Positions 36,101-47,897 of a stretch of DNA of 64,000 nt are shown one piece after another. Source of the stretch: Clytia hemisphaerica. Its lineage: Eukaryota; Cnidaria; Hydrozoa; Leptothecata; Clytiidae. The notes beneath the pieces are model-generated. The model did not search any database. It saw only the letters and a list, made by a program, of their open reading frames with translations, and was not told the origin of the DNA. The DNA lies in assembly GCA_902728285.1 (NCBI GenBank), contig CACVBU010000616.1:663681-727680 (forward strand). The letters run 5' to 3'. Each line of letters begins with the position of its first letter. Positions within the stretch are counted from its first letter, which is position 1. Both the position numbers and the translations under genes were made by a program.

Positions 36101-39100
36101 GGGGAATTCGTGTCGGTACTGTCTGTAAAGATTTTTAAAATAATTATATTTTCGCTTTTTATTTCATCTCAACAGATTTATCAGGTCAGATCACATTCAA
36201 ATCGAAATCTTGGTCCAAAACATTACCACTACCTGTCAATTGTGCCAAGGAGAAATATCCATATGAAGAAAGGGCCTTCAATATTTGCATGTAAGATTTG
36301 AACAACATTTCCAAATGTTCTTATAAAGTGAACACGCGCGCAACTTTGATCGAAACTCTATAATGTAAATTTAATTCTGGATTCTTTGCCGGTGAACTCT
36401 CAGCAAATTTAGTGTAATGATTAATTATCCCGGGGAGGGGGCAGTCAGGCAAATTGAACGACGGGGTTGTGCGGTGCTTAATTAAGGCTATGTTTTCAAG
36501 ATAGTATAGAAATGTACTGTAAGGGTGGAATTTTTGATAAATAAACTCTAATTGTGATAATTTCAGTAATTCCAGTAAAATATTGCAAATTTTTGCCCGA
36601 AAATTCTGATATTTTTAGTCTAAAAGCGTTTGAAAATTCGAGAAAAATGCACTGTAAGGGTATGATTGTAAAGGTTCCATTCTAAAAGAATTTTTTTTAC
36701 ACTGCGCATACCGTCAGTTGGTAAACTGTTCCCGGTTGATTATACCAGGGAATCATAATTTTCATCACTTGAAAAGCGGTGAAATTTGCCTTGCACCTAA
36801 CAAAACCGAGAACCATGTGTGTATACCAGACAAACAAAGACAAACATCTCATTTTGCTTGATTGTTAGGGCGATTATTGGTGTTCTATTATTTTTTGGTT
36901 TGATTGGAACATTGGTTGATGAATACAATCAAAAACAAAAGGCGAAGTTTGAAAGCGATGAGAAGCTTCCAGCAGGTTCGAAAATTATCTCTCTAAGGGC
37001 TTCTATTTCGCTGATTTTGACTCTCTAAGGGTAAGTTTTTTGCGATCCAGTTCGTACACATACCCGACATTCTCCTAACCCACCCCCTGATAATTTAAGA
37101 ATTGAGAATTGTTTAGATAAACCAACAACGAGATTCGGTCCTGGGTCATGAAAGGGCCAATTTCATTGTCAAAGGTTCATCTTTAGAAAGATTTTCAATA
37201 TGCAATGAGACTCATTTTGAGATTGGTCTTTCTGTTTTGAGAATGCGACGGTACCAATATTTTTATATTTTTATAATCTCCATCATTTAGACCCTCTCCA
37301 CATCAAGATGCTTTTAGCGTTTTCCATTCCACGTAACATCAGTGCATTGATGTCAACGCGCATGCCCAAAGGAGCGATCGGTTCAATCAACGGTATCAAA
37401 GTCATCAGTATGTTTTGGGTCATTGTAGGACACGCCTATGCGAACATGAATAATTCCCAAGTTGGTAAGTAGCATCAGCTCAATTTTGAATAGCCTGTAC
37501 CAAAGAATTCTTCATCGCTGACTGAAAAAGTAATGCGACACAAGACAAGGCTTTTTTAACATAAATAATCGATGAATAGGGATAGTTCAGGCTAAATCTT
37601 AACCTACTTTTTTAATTTGACAAGATGGCTCCAAGTGGTTTTTCGCAATGGTGACCTTTGATAATATTCTTTTGAAAAACTTGATCAATCACGGAAGTAT
37701 TTTTTTATCGTTTCCATAATCAATCACATACAGTTGAAAATTCTTAAGTTATTTTTCATTCTTTCCAAAGGCAACTACTTCAAGATTAAAGATGTGATCC
37801 ATAGATATGCATCTCTGGTGATCATGAATGCTTACCCTGCAGTGGATACCTTCTGGCTGGTTGGGTAAGATTGAACTTTTTCGGAAATAAACTAAAACCG
37901 TTTAGAACCCCTGTTTAGAAGGTAAAATGTTGTTCCTGTTTGAAATTGAAATGGAATTTCTATATGAGATATAAAAGACAAACTGTCAAATAAACGTAAT
38001 ACCCAGCATGGTCGTCATGTCATAATACACCCCTGTGTCGCAGACAAAACATTTTGTCTCCGGTTGGAAAAATATGCAAAAGTTTCAGCCACACTTGGAT
38101 ATCGACTAAGAATCCCATCTCTATTTGTAATACAATGTGAAAACACGCTTCAAAGCCCTCTGGATTATTTTTGAGTTTAGAACAATCCCACACAACTTTG
38201 TTTCAACGTTAATCTAACGTTATTTGGACATTGTGAACATTAGATAAATGTTGAAAAAACGTTGTGTGCCAGCTGGGAGAAATTTCTATCTTAATCCCAA
38301 TTGATAGAACTTTCATCCCCGCTGTGGAAAAAAGTTCAGGGCTGTCATAATAAACAGTACATTCTTTCTTTATTCTTTTGTCCATAGTGGATTACTGGTG
38401 GGGTATCTCTCTTTAAAGCGATTAGACAAGACTGGAGGTAGATTGGACCTTCTGATGTTCTATCTGCATAGATTCCTAAGGTAAGATTCGTTTTGCATTT
38501 CGAAAACCTTAGAAGAATTCCTCGAATGCTCGTTTGACGGTTGTCGAAATATATTGTAGATAAGCTTTTTTCTAATAAGAATCAAAATTTTGACTCAGGC
38601 TTGGTTACTCTCAATTTTTGAAATTTCCAGGCTTATTTGCTCTTAATTTGTTCTTACTAGATTTTGGCCTATTTTCAGCCTTGTGTTCTTATAAAATTGT
38701 TCTTATATAAGGAGCGTGTATTTTGTGTTTTTCGATTTTGATTTTATTTACTCTAATTATAGGAGTAAAATTTAGCGCCGAAAGTGTATGTAGATACCTA
38801 CCTAAAATTGCGTTGGCTTATATACATTTCTATAGTTTAAATTTATATGCCACTACTGGCAAAAACCGGGGTATTTCCGTATAAAATATTACATAATGTA
38901 TACCTTATTACACGAATATTACTAGGCAAGTATTCAACGGCCTTGAAATTAACAGGCAAAAAATTAAGACAAATTTTATTGCCTTTTCAAGGACACCACG
39001 GCTGGTTTTAATTAAGAGGTTTTTTTATCAACACGAAATTTTTCAATTCGTGTTAATAAAATGACCAGTAAGATTCATGTAGTTATGTATCATGAATACA

Positions 39101-42100
39101 TGTAGACTTATCATTTCAAACTCTCTTTTCCTAGAGTGACACCACTATTCATGTTCATCTTATTGTTCAAGTATAATGTCATCCCTGTGATCATTCAAAA
39201 CGATCTTCTTGGTATCCTTGACGACCCAACTGGGGGACAAAAGGGTTGCCAACGATATTGGTGGACTAATTTCTTGTACATCAGTAATTTTTATCCAAAA
39301 TCATTTTGGCGTATGGTAAATTACTTTTCAATGGTTCTACCCTAAATTACTTTGATCGCACTAATATATGTAACTACAGGGTGTCCCGAAAAAAGGTCCT
39401 GCGTTAGAACATGACTACAAGTAGAAACATTTTTTTAGTGTAAATGTCTAGTCTGAATCGTAGACCTAAAAAAACCACCTACGAACACAAATGACTTTTA
39501 TTCGGGACTCCCTGTACACATGTCCTAGCAGGTGAATTCACCAGATTTATTCACCAGATTTATTCATTTCAGGTTAATGTTTTTTCTTCATAGTGCCATC
39601 CGATATCTTGGTATTTGGCAAACGATATGCAGTTCTACATCCTCTCCCCAGTTTTTCTGTATTCGATTTACCAGTAAGTGAACAACCCTGTCTAATTGAC
39701 CGGTTGCAATTTTTTAATATATGAGGAACACATAAAGAAATAGATGCTAATTTGGATGAGAATTTCTGTTTTTGATGAGTGGGGTTTCTATTGCTTGCAA
39801 TGTCCAGTGGGGATCCTAAGGATTAGAGTCTCGTGTTTTTTTCGATTATGGAAAAGTTCTGTCCATGTGGAAGCCCGAAACAGTGTGGTGTGTTACAACG
39901 CTCTTCATTGAATCAGAGGCTAGAAAAAAATACAAAGAAAGTCTAATCAAAATTTAAAATAAAATAAAAATAGCTAAGTTCCGAGTTTCGGAAATCAGCC
40001 AGTTCTGGATGGAAAGGGCCAATGCCAGAAATAGAGTATGAAACCAATACGACCAAAGGACGAAATGTAATGCCCAAAAGACGGTCTGTGACCAGAAAAT
40101 AGCTAGGAAAATGACAAAATCGACTAAAGGAAAGTCACAGACCATATCAAAAGGTGACCAAAATACAAGGAAAAATCAAAAGGATCCTAGGGAATCTATA
40201 GTACCAAAAAATGTACAAAACGGGAAAAATTACAAGTCAAAAAATATAGGAAAAACTTACTGACACATAAGCTCCAAAGCACTGTGTATAGATGGCTCCA
40301 CAGGAGATACCAAAATAAATTCTCAAGTAAATCCAAAATGAAATCAATTCAATTAACTCTAAAATATTAAACTGTAAAAATTCTCCAACGAGAAGTGAAA
40401 ATAGAGTTTCTACAGAGTATATCATCCAATCAGTTTTCTTAAAAATGATTGACAGTTGTATTGCAGGGCTATAAAGGGGTTTAGTAACTTTTAAATGGCT
40501 TGGCTTACTGTAGCATATTTTCTGATATCTATCTTTGACGCATAGTTGACGCGTAGAAAATTCGTTGCACACTTTTTTGCCATCATTGAGCTAGGCTAAA
40601 TACTCTGAACTCTGATGTGGTTTCAAAACGATATCAAAAGAGGGTAGACTAAAAGCGAGCTGTCAATTTTCTTTCCTTAGCCTTGAGAAAAAGTTGGCAA
40701 ATAGCCGATGGAAATATTGGAGTGGTGCCTTCGTAATTTTCATTGGCGTGTTCATGTGTTTTTGTGTCACTGTGGCTCTCATTGATTACAACGATTACCC
40801 GGCCATGCATGCAGCTTATCAATTGAGATGGATACTGAAGCCAAATCCAAGAGCGTGAGTAACATCTGTCTTTACTTTTGCAAAATATCTCAACCCTATT
40901 CTAGTAATACATCTTTTCGACCGTAGTCGCGTGGTCAGACGCGTACCACTTAATTATTCAATTATCCCCCTAAACTCGATCCAATCCTTTTTTGACACAT
41001 TTATATTGTCTATAGGTGCAAAAAAAAAGGACTGGGACGGTTTTAGTGGGATAAAGCGGAAAAAAATGCCCGCGCGGCAATTGGCAGCTACGGTCGAAAA
41101 GGTGTAATAAGAGTCCCAAGAGTATCTTATAACATTTAAACCTGTCTCGAAAGTCAAAAGTAATGAGACATTTTACACTTAAAACCAATGAACCTATCAT
41201 TACCCTCTCTGCAGCTGGTACGCAACGTTGCTTCAACGTTCATCTAACGTTATATAGACGTTATGAACATTAGATGGACGATGGACGTTGAAACAACGTT
41301 CTGTGCCAGCTGGGTCCCTAAACAAAAGATGCAAGTGAGTTTCTGTATCAGGGTATTTTCTATGATGGAGGTGGTTGGTTTCTGATTTGTCTAGATCCTG
41401 ACCAACCAAACACGGATCAATTTTACCGTCTTCGATTTTGCGTGTCAATACTGTGAGTTTTTCCAAATACACGGCTGCAGTCAAAACATGGGATTAGACT
41501 CGAAAAAGTTCGTGTGATTTTATTCCCATGCTTTACAACTTTTAATTACAACCAATCAGAAATAAATGTCATGTAACAAGCACATGAAAATTTCGAGTAA
41601 AAGTTTTCAGACTTTTAATTTTGCAGCCTGTGTAGTGCTTAAGTCATTCAGCCGTCCTCAAGAATGCAAATACAGAAACTCGTTGTTATTGATTCTAGAA
41701 ATGTCCGACTTGATCCTCAAGATGAAACTTATGACAAACCGTACACCAGAATAGCACCCTACTTAATCGGAATTCTCATCGGGTATATGTTCTCAAGAAA
41801 ACTGGAACTGAAGTCGAAGTATAGGAAGGTATGATTTTAAAAGACATTTATTCAACACAGTTAACACTTACGAATTCGAACTTGAATGGGGAAGGGATCT
41901 CATTAGTTCGAATTACGGAGAGATTCGAATTAAAGAAAGCATTTTACAGAGTTATCTCCTGGACGGGACAGTTAATTAGTCGGTATTAAAGAAAGATTCG
42001 AATGATAGAAGTTCGAATTAGAGAGAGAGTCTAGTGTAGCTAGAATGCTATCTTGGTATGTTAACAATGTCACTAGAACCTTCGGCGATTTTCAGTCGTG

Positions 42101-44251
42101 AAATTAATCGATCATGGCTCTTTCTTACACTTGAATGCGCTGATTTTGAATTTAAAAAAGCAAACATGCAAAAATATCTAGTTTTGAAAACTGCAGTGAA
42201 TCTTTAATCTTTAGTATTACAATAATTCCAGGTCATTACCTTAAAGTCCTATTTTTTCATAGGGAATTAACGTAATTCTTTGGATTGCAGCATTTGTGAC
42301 AGGATATCTATGCATTTACGGTCCATCGTCCATGTACAAAGAAAAACCTGTATTCTTTAATGACAGTGAAAATTTGGCTTTTGGATCTTTACATATCATT
42401 GGTTGGTCATTAGCTGTTGGATGGGTCATTTATTCCTGCCATTATGGCATGGGAGGTAAGATAAGCCATGTTACCTTAAAGGGTGTTTTCCGATGGAGGC
42501 TTGAGCTAACAGGATTAACGAAACGTGTAATAAAATGCTGAATAACCCAAAACTATTCATATAAGTTGTGCTCCACGTTTACGGGGGGGGGGGGGGTTTG
42601 TAGGGGTTCGAAATACCGTTTTCCCGTCAAAATTTTTGCTGAATCCCGGAATCCCGAAAATTGGAAAAATAATAACACCGTCACACCGGCTTGTACAGCA
42701 CAAAAATGTACCTAAACACCGTCACCGTCTGATTTTAAAATACCGTTTTCCCGTCTCTTTTTTCGTCAAATCCCGTAATACCGTACTAAAAAAGGGCCAA
42801 TCCCGTCATACCGTAAAAGTACAAACCCCCCCTTTACGTTTTCTTTTGTAAAAAATAATTTCATTTCCCACAGCTCCACAGGAGAAAATCGAAAAATCTT
42901 TTGTATTTCCTTATTCGCTCAATATCGCCCTTTTGTTCTCTCATACATGCCCTCGACCATGTATCTCCTATGTTGCAACGCAATTTCAACGTTTATTCAA
43001 TGTTCACAACGTCCATACAACGTTAAAACAACGTCGTGTACCAGCTGGGTATTCATGACGCAATACTGAAAACAACAACGAAAATAACACAAACACTATT
43101 GAAAACTTTCAAGTCAATTGTACAGGATTTCTTTTTAAAATGACTCAATTAGGATCCTAGAAATTAAAATCACACCAAATATTTCTCCCCACGCTAAACC
43201 ACGGTGAATTACCTTCAATAATTTGTGATGACTAATCTCTTTGGACCTTTAATTAAAGATTCAATCAATAAAGTGGAAAATAATGCAGAATTATGGTTCC
43301 AGAAAATATCATTCGAGCAATAGAGTTCTATATGGACAATGTATGCGCTATATTTTTTCGGAAATAAATATAAACAATTTGAGAAGGAATAAGAGTACAA
43401 AATATTTTTGTATTTTCTAGGTGTGATAAATGGTTTCTTATCATGGAAAGCCTGGATCCCACTTTCACGATTAACCCTGGGTGCATACCTTTTACATGAT
43501 AACGTCATTGGATATGTGTTGAGTCAGCAACACAATCTCTATCATTATAAAGACTCTGTTTGGGTAAGTAAAAAGTTCTTCCCCTTTTAAAAATTAGATA
43601 TAATTATAGGAAATCTTCTTTGTTTTTTTTTACATTTCCTATCACAGTAGGTTGGCTCAAGAAGATCCTCCAGTTCTTTGAAAATTTGTTGTAGACAAAA
43701 TAAAATTATCAAAGTGTTTCAATAAAATAAAATAGATTTCATAATCAAATATTCAATAATGAAATTTTGATGGAATACTCATCAAGGTCATAGCCCGATT
43801 TTCGTATTAAACGTAAGGCAAATCATATTCTCTTCTTGAGGGAAATTTGGAAATCCCTAGCCTTCTCACTTGTTGTCTTTGCCAAGAAATAAATATCCAT
43901 TTTAAAAGCTTGTCTCTATATAACTTGCAGCGGTGACAAAAATGGCCTTTGATATAGTTTGAATTATATGGTACTTTTATGCTCCTTGAAAATATAATCA
44001 GAAATGGACTATTGTCAAATAAAAAACATTTGAAAATATTTCGGAAATGAAAACGAAAATAGTTAACTTCATTTGAGAATTGGGTTAGGTATAAAAGTTG
44101 ACCTCTTTTTATTGCTTAAAATATTTTCATTCATCAATTTTAGGTTTTCGATTTCACCTCCATTGTGATTGGTTCGTTCATGCTTTCGTTCCCATTCCAT
44201 TTGTTTGTTGAAGTGCCTTTGTTTAATTTGGAACGAATCGTGTTACACTGA
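33160..44251 (+). CDS. NRF-6-like acyltransferase-3 family protein, paralogue 2, with large novel ectodomain
   Basis: Coding exons: 33160-34606, 35044-35189, 35679-35766, 36176-36290, 36869-36975, 37291-37464, 37771-37864, 38388-38480, 39135-39315, 39594-39673, 40681-40854, 41699-41828, 42263-42455, 43421-43563 and 44144-44251. Total 3273 bp, 1090 aa, in frame throughout. Signal peptide MKSIIFALCIVLFIIPESHG. Residues of about 24-460 form an extra, Asn-glycosylation-rich helical ectodomain, absent from paralogue 1 and internally duplicated (unit starts LNITEFFKQPNVT at residue 116 and LNVTTFLQYPNVT at 275). Then come the NRF domain (LFDSWSKLPPGIF, paired Cys), a membrane segment, and an AT3 core with GIKVISMFWVIVGH (Lys671 where paralogue 1 has Arg; His682 kept) and KPYTRIAPYLIGI. 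Shared intron phases show tandem duplication. The donor at 36976 (AG|GTTCGA) is weak; its position matches the paralogue. Confidence 0.9.
34674..34683 (+). promoter_or_regulatory. Overlapping intronic polyadenylation signals in NRF paralogue 2
   Basis: AATAAATAAA holds two overlapping AATAAA hexamers. It lies about 48 bp after an in-frame stop (34624-34626) that is reached if the exon 1 donor at 34607 is not used. Such a transcript would encode a soluble 488-residue ectodomain ending RKSKVF. Whether it is used is unknown. Confidence 0.4.
35335..35365. repeat. Perfect short hairpin
   Basis: GCCGCACGTATGG, a 4-5 base spacer, then CCATACGTGCGGC. Arms of 13 bp. Intronic to NRF paralogue 2; GC-rich for this region. 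Possibly the two ends of a tiny element. Confidence 0.6.
38188..38278. repeat. CAACGTT-palindrome repeat, copy 2
   Basis: CACACAACTTTGTTTCAACGTT, then CTAACGTTATTTGGAC, and GTTGTGTGCCAGCTGGG at the right. Same family as 26100-26200. It sits inside a CACCCCTGT-family element spanning roughly 38028-38345. Confidence 0.6.
40913..41107. repeat. MITE (CTTTTCGACCGTAGC family), copy 2
   Basis: Left ACATCTTTTCGACCGTAG and right GCAGCTACGGTCGAAAAGGTGT are inverted. The core ACTCGATCCAATCCTTTTTT matches copy 1 at 18235-18432. Intronic to NRF paralogue 2. Confidence 0.75.
41212..41313. repeat. CAACGTT-palindrome repeat, copy 3
   Basis: AGCTGGTACGCAACGTTGC on the left; CAACGTTCTGTGCCAGCTGGG on the right; inner ATCTAACGTTATATAGACGTT. 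Intronic to NRF paralogue 2. Confidence 0.65.
41480..41680. repeat. Dispersed repeat shared with the receptor gene
   Basis: TTCGTGTGATTTTATTCCCATG, CCAATCAGAAATAAATGTCATG and TAACAAGCACATGAAAATTTCGA recur in the same order at 49945-50150, inside the glutamate receptor gene. Non-coding. It ends just before the acceptor at 41698. Confidence 0.6.
42578..42840. repeat. MITE-like element with G-rich terminus
   Basis: The left end, a run of about 14 G followed by TTTGTAGGGG, is mirrored by TACAAACCCCCCC on the right. Flanking TTTACG on both sides may be the target duplication. The interior has repeated ATACCGTTTTCCCGTC and ATCCCG units. Intronic to NRF paralogue 2. Confidence 0.6.
42969..43050. 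repeat. CAACGTT-palindrome repeat, copy 4
   Basis: GTTGCAACGCAATTTCAACGTT through CAACGTTAAAACAACGTCGTG and CCAGCTGGG. Intronic to NRF paralogue 2. Confidence 0.6.
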
Positions 44252-46427
44252 AACTGTAAAATGCAGATCTGTTTTTTTGTAAGGGTGTTTTCAGTTAAAC
44301 ATGGAATTTAGAAAACCCATGGTTAATGGTAATTTTGGATTGTTTTGAAATTCCTTGTTGGAACCTGACTATATTGACGGCGAGGTTCCCGCAAAACCTC
44401 TGCTGATTTAAGAAAGCTTCATCAGTATAGAACTATAGCAACGTGTACAAAATTAACATTAGATTATCCTTTTTTTCATTTCTTTTTTATTGTAAATCTC
44501 TAGGCGCCGCGGCAGCGGGGGGTGTGCTGTCGGGTCTTGGCCCGACCACAGTTTTAAGAAGAAAATTTACTTATCAAGCCAAATTCTATTCAATAACCTT
44601 AAAACAGACCTGTTTTAGGCGATCCAGAAGGGCTAAAATTCTCGCCCGTCGGCCCCATCTGGTGGCGCCTCCATATATTGTAAAGTGATATCTGATCTCG
44701 CTTACGTAATTTATCGGGGGCAAATTTGCATTCCTCCGACCTTTTATTCCCCGATAAATTATTTTTATCAAAACCCCTTAAAATCATTATATATATAAAA
44801 TAATAATATTGCCTATATTGTTTTACGAAATTTCATATGATTTTTAATTTTCATATTTTTATATTTTTTTAGATTCCTATTAAGAAATTTCATTATCATG
44901 CATGTAAATAGTTTTATAAAATCCATAAAAATCAATTATATTTGAGTCAACATAAAGATTTCTTAAAATTTTTAGGCGAAATGTAGAGGCAAATTAGCTT
45001 TGCTAGGGCCCGCTTTGCTATTGGTTATTCTTGATATGCGTAAGTCAAGATGACGTCATATTTTTTAACGGAAGCACTCAAAAAAGCCGGTTTTTGACCT
45101 CTGTGTTTCTATTTTTAGTAACAGAGAGAGGTCAAATCCCGGCTTTTTTAGGGTGTTTCCGCTAGAAAAATGACTTACGCATATCAAGAATTGAGTATTT
45201 GTTAGGTCACGATCAGACTCGATGTTGAATTACAAAATAGTTTCAATACAAGGAAGTAAACAAGTTTTTAAGATGATTGATCTTTTGAGAAATCTACTGT
45301 ATTCGAAAGACAGTCACTGATTCACTTTTTACATGGGGGAAATCATTCTAAACAGAATGAATAGAAGCTTCATTTTGTTTATCAAAAAAGAAAAACTATA
45401 TATTCGGCCTCACTCACAAGAGGTCATCATCAAATGGTCATCTCTTTTGGTCATTTATTTTACCTATGATTTCTATGCGTACGGCATTAAATGCTCAATA
45501 AATTTTATTGAACTGGTTAAGTTGAAATGAGGAGAAGGAGAGAAAGAGAAGAATCGGTTTTTTTAAAGAAAACGAAAAATGAAGAATATTTTAATGGATA
45601 AAAACATCTCAAGACTTATTTCTGATTATTTGGTAGTCTAACTTTAACAACCTCAGCTATTTGTGGGTTTTAAAGATTCCTTTGGAAATTATTTACTAAA
45701 CCACAGTGACCACAGTGGGGATAAACATTCTCATCTCAATCTCAATCGAAATTCTTTTGTTCCTTAGTCGAAAAATCCAGTGGGAATGGTTTTGGAGTGA
45801 AATTTTTCACTCAAATTTCAAATGGGGATTAAATCAAAGAAATACACGTTGTTTTTTTTATTAGAACCCAGTTTATAAGAACATTCAGGCTGAAATTCGT
45901 CGAAAAATTAAGAACACTGTAAGAACATGCCCAGCCTCGGTTTGGAAAAAAAAAGACAATTTTTTCCTCTTTTCAAGCAGTTCTAACCGAACTTAGGGAT
46001 GGATATTCTAAAATCGAGAGTCAAATATTGTCCAAATTTTACCAATTTTAAGTGCTCTTCATTTTGCATGATTTTTCCGATTTAGAGTAATCTGAAAAAT
46101 TAAGAACGCATTTAAGAACATTTCAGGCTGAAAAATCCTAAGGAAATAAACACAGCCAGGCTCAGCCAAGTTTTAGGTGTTTAATAAAAAAAAAACGTGT
46201 AGTAGGGCAATTTTCGGGGACGAAATTTTAGCCATTTTTTTCAGTGGGGTTCGGGTTTGTGATAAAGGGGTTTGTTGTAGAAAATTTTCAAAGAAAGAAA
46301 GTGGCAGCTCCAGAGGCTTGTGAGTGATAAAGAGGTGTTTGGGTGACGGATGACGTCAATCTCGTATATTAAAAGCACAAAATAAATCCAAAATTGAGTC
46401 GAGAAATCTGACTTTTTTATTGTTACC
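44252..46427. other. Intergenic repeats after NRF paralogue 2
   Basis: No exon seen. Contents: an element with GGCGCCGCGGCAGC at about 44502 and GGTGGCGCC near 44660; an inverted-repeat element at 45035-45190 (left TTGATATGCGTAAGTCA, right TGACTTACGCATATCAAG, inner AAAAAGCCGGTTTTTGACCT); TTATAAGAAC-family and CACCCCTGT-family pieces at 45700-46275. Confidence 0.5.
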
Positions 46428-46431
46428 TTAA

Positions 46432-46699
46432 CCCTTAGAAGCCAGAATACGTATATATACGTTTTGAAAAGGTCATTTTACCGATACACAGTCTTTTGGT
46501 CATAACTCCTGACCACTTGAGATTCAGAGAAAAAAAATCTGCTATTTTTTGTAGCTGAAAGAAAGAGCTTTCCAACGATACCAAAGTTGATACCTGAATC
46601 CTTTGTCCTGGTCGAGAAATTGCCTTTGAAAAAATAAATTTACAGAAAAAAATGATGAAATTTTTGGCCTTTTTCAAAAAAGACAGCGGCTTCTAAAGG
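46432..46699. mobile_element. 268-bp TTAA-flanked MITE, copy 1
   Basis: Starts CCCTTAGAAGCC and ends GGCTTCTAAAGG, inverted, flanked by TTAA at 46428-46431 and 46700-46703. TTAA targets with CCC..GGG-type ends are the mark of piggyBac elements. The 80-codon open frame inside (minus strand) has no known domain. By eye it is identical in sequence to 46822-47089. Confidence 0.85.
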
Positions 46700-46821
46700 T
46701 TAATAAAAATTTTTTAAATCTTTAAAACTGGTCCAAACAGTCCAAAATGACTACTGGTACTAAGAGAAAGTAGATAAAGGCATTTTAAATGAAAAAGAAA
46801 AAAAAAATGAGTCTCTGTTAA

Positions 46822-47089
46822 CCCTTAGAAGCCAGAATACGTATATATACGTTTTGAAAAGGTCATTTTACCGATACACAGTCTTTTGGTCATAACTCCT
46901 GACCACTTGAGATTCAGAGAAAAAAAATCTGCTATTTTTTGTAGCTGAAAGAAAGAGCTTTCCAACGATACCAAAGTTGATACCTGAATCCTTTGTCCTG
47001 GTCGAGAAATTGCCTTTGAAAAAATAAATTTACAGAAAAAAATGATGAAATTTTTGGCCTTTTTCAAAAAAGACAGCGGCTTCTAAAGG
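46822..47089. mobile_element. 268-bp TTAA-flanked MITE, copy 2
   Basis: Same length and, by eye, the same sequence as 46432-46699, flanked by TTAA at 46818-46821 and 47090-47093, in the same orientation. The flanks outside the TTAA differ, which argues for two insertions rather than a larger duplication. Only about 120 bp separate the copies. Confidence 0.85.
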
Positions 47090-47573
47090 TTAATTACAAG
47101 TGGGAATCAAAAGAAATTGTGATACTTTAAAGTCTTCAAATAGAGCAATCGATTTTTTTTGATATTTTCAAATATTTGATCAGTTGATATTGAGTAAGTT
47201 TCATAATTTTTAGAGGCTTTTTTTTTGCTTTTAAAATGATTATGAAATAATGAAATTTTCATAGATATATTGAATTATAATAAAAGATCGCCCCTAAAAA
47301 TATCGGATTCCCTCAAATTAGGGGAAAAAAGCATATTCATTCCATCTCAAGTTTTCACGGGATAGATTGATATGAAAATACTCATAAAGAATAATGAAAA
47401 AGATTATTGTTTTTAGAAATTAAATTTCTTTTTCTAATGATGAGAATCTTATTCAAAATCATATCGGAAAAAAAAGTTCTTTATTGGGAAATCAAAATGT
47501 TTGGAAAATTTATTATTACTCACTGACCCACTCAAGCAATTGCGTATTGAAAAATATTTTTAAAAAATGTTTT

Positions 47574-47605
47574 AAGGTAGGTAGGTAGGTAGGTAGGTAG
47601 GTAAG
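47574..47605 (+). repeat. (GTAG)n microsatellite
   Basis: About seven to eight perfect GTAG units, about 290 bp upstream of the receptor start codon. Between 47094 and 47573 nothing but AT-rich sequence is seen. Confidence 0.95.
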
Positions 47606-47897
47606 TTGTACACGTAAAGTTTGTCTCGATATAATGTGCAGCGGGGAAACTTATTATAGAATTCGAATCAGATAGCGGTTTTGCACATAGATATTCCGGC
47701 TGTTCCTGAGTGGAATATTATCAAAATATATTATTTTATATCAGAAATTCTTTGATCTTAGAACGTCATAAATGCGAAAAATAATTAAAACAATTTTTTC
47801 AAAAGTCATAGCGTTTTTTGTCTCCGCTGCAAATTATATTGAGGCAAAAATATATAGCTAAAGCTCGTGTTATTTTGATTTAAATTTTAGTCAAAAC

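Noticed and set aside
46435..47067. Two identical 80-codon minus-strand frames
   Set aside because: They lie within the two identical TTAA-flanked MITEs; duplication explains the identity, and no domain was seen.
47574..47605. Telomere-like repeat
   Set aside because: The unit is GTAG (4 bp), not TTAGGG or TTAGG; an ordinary microsatellite.
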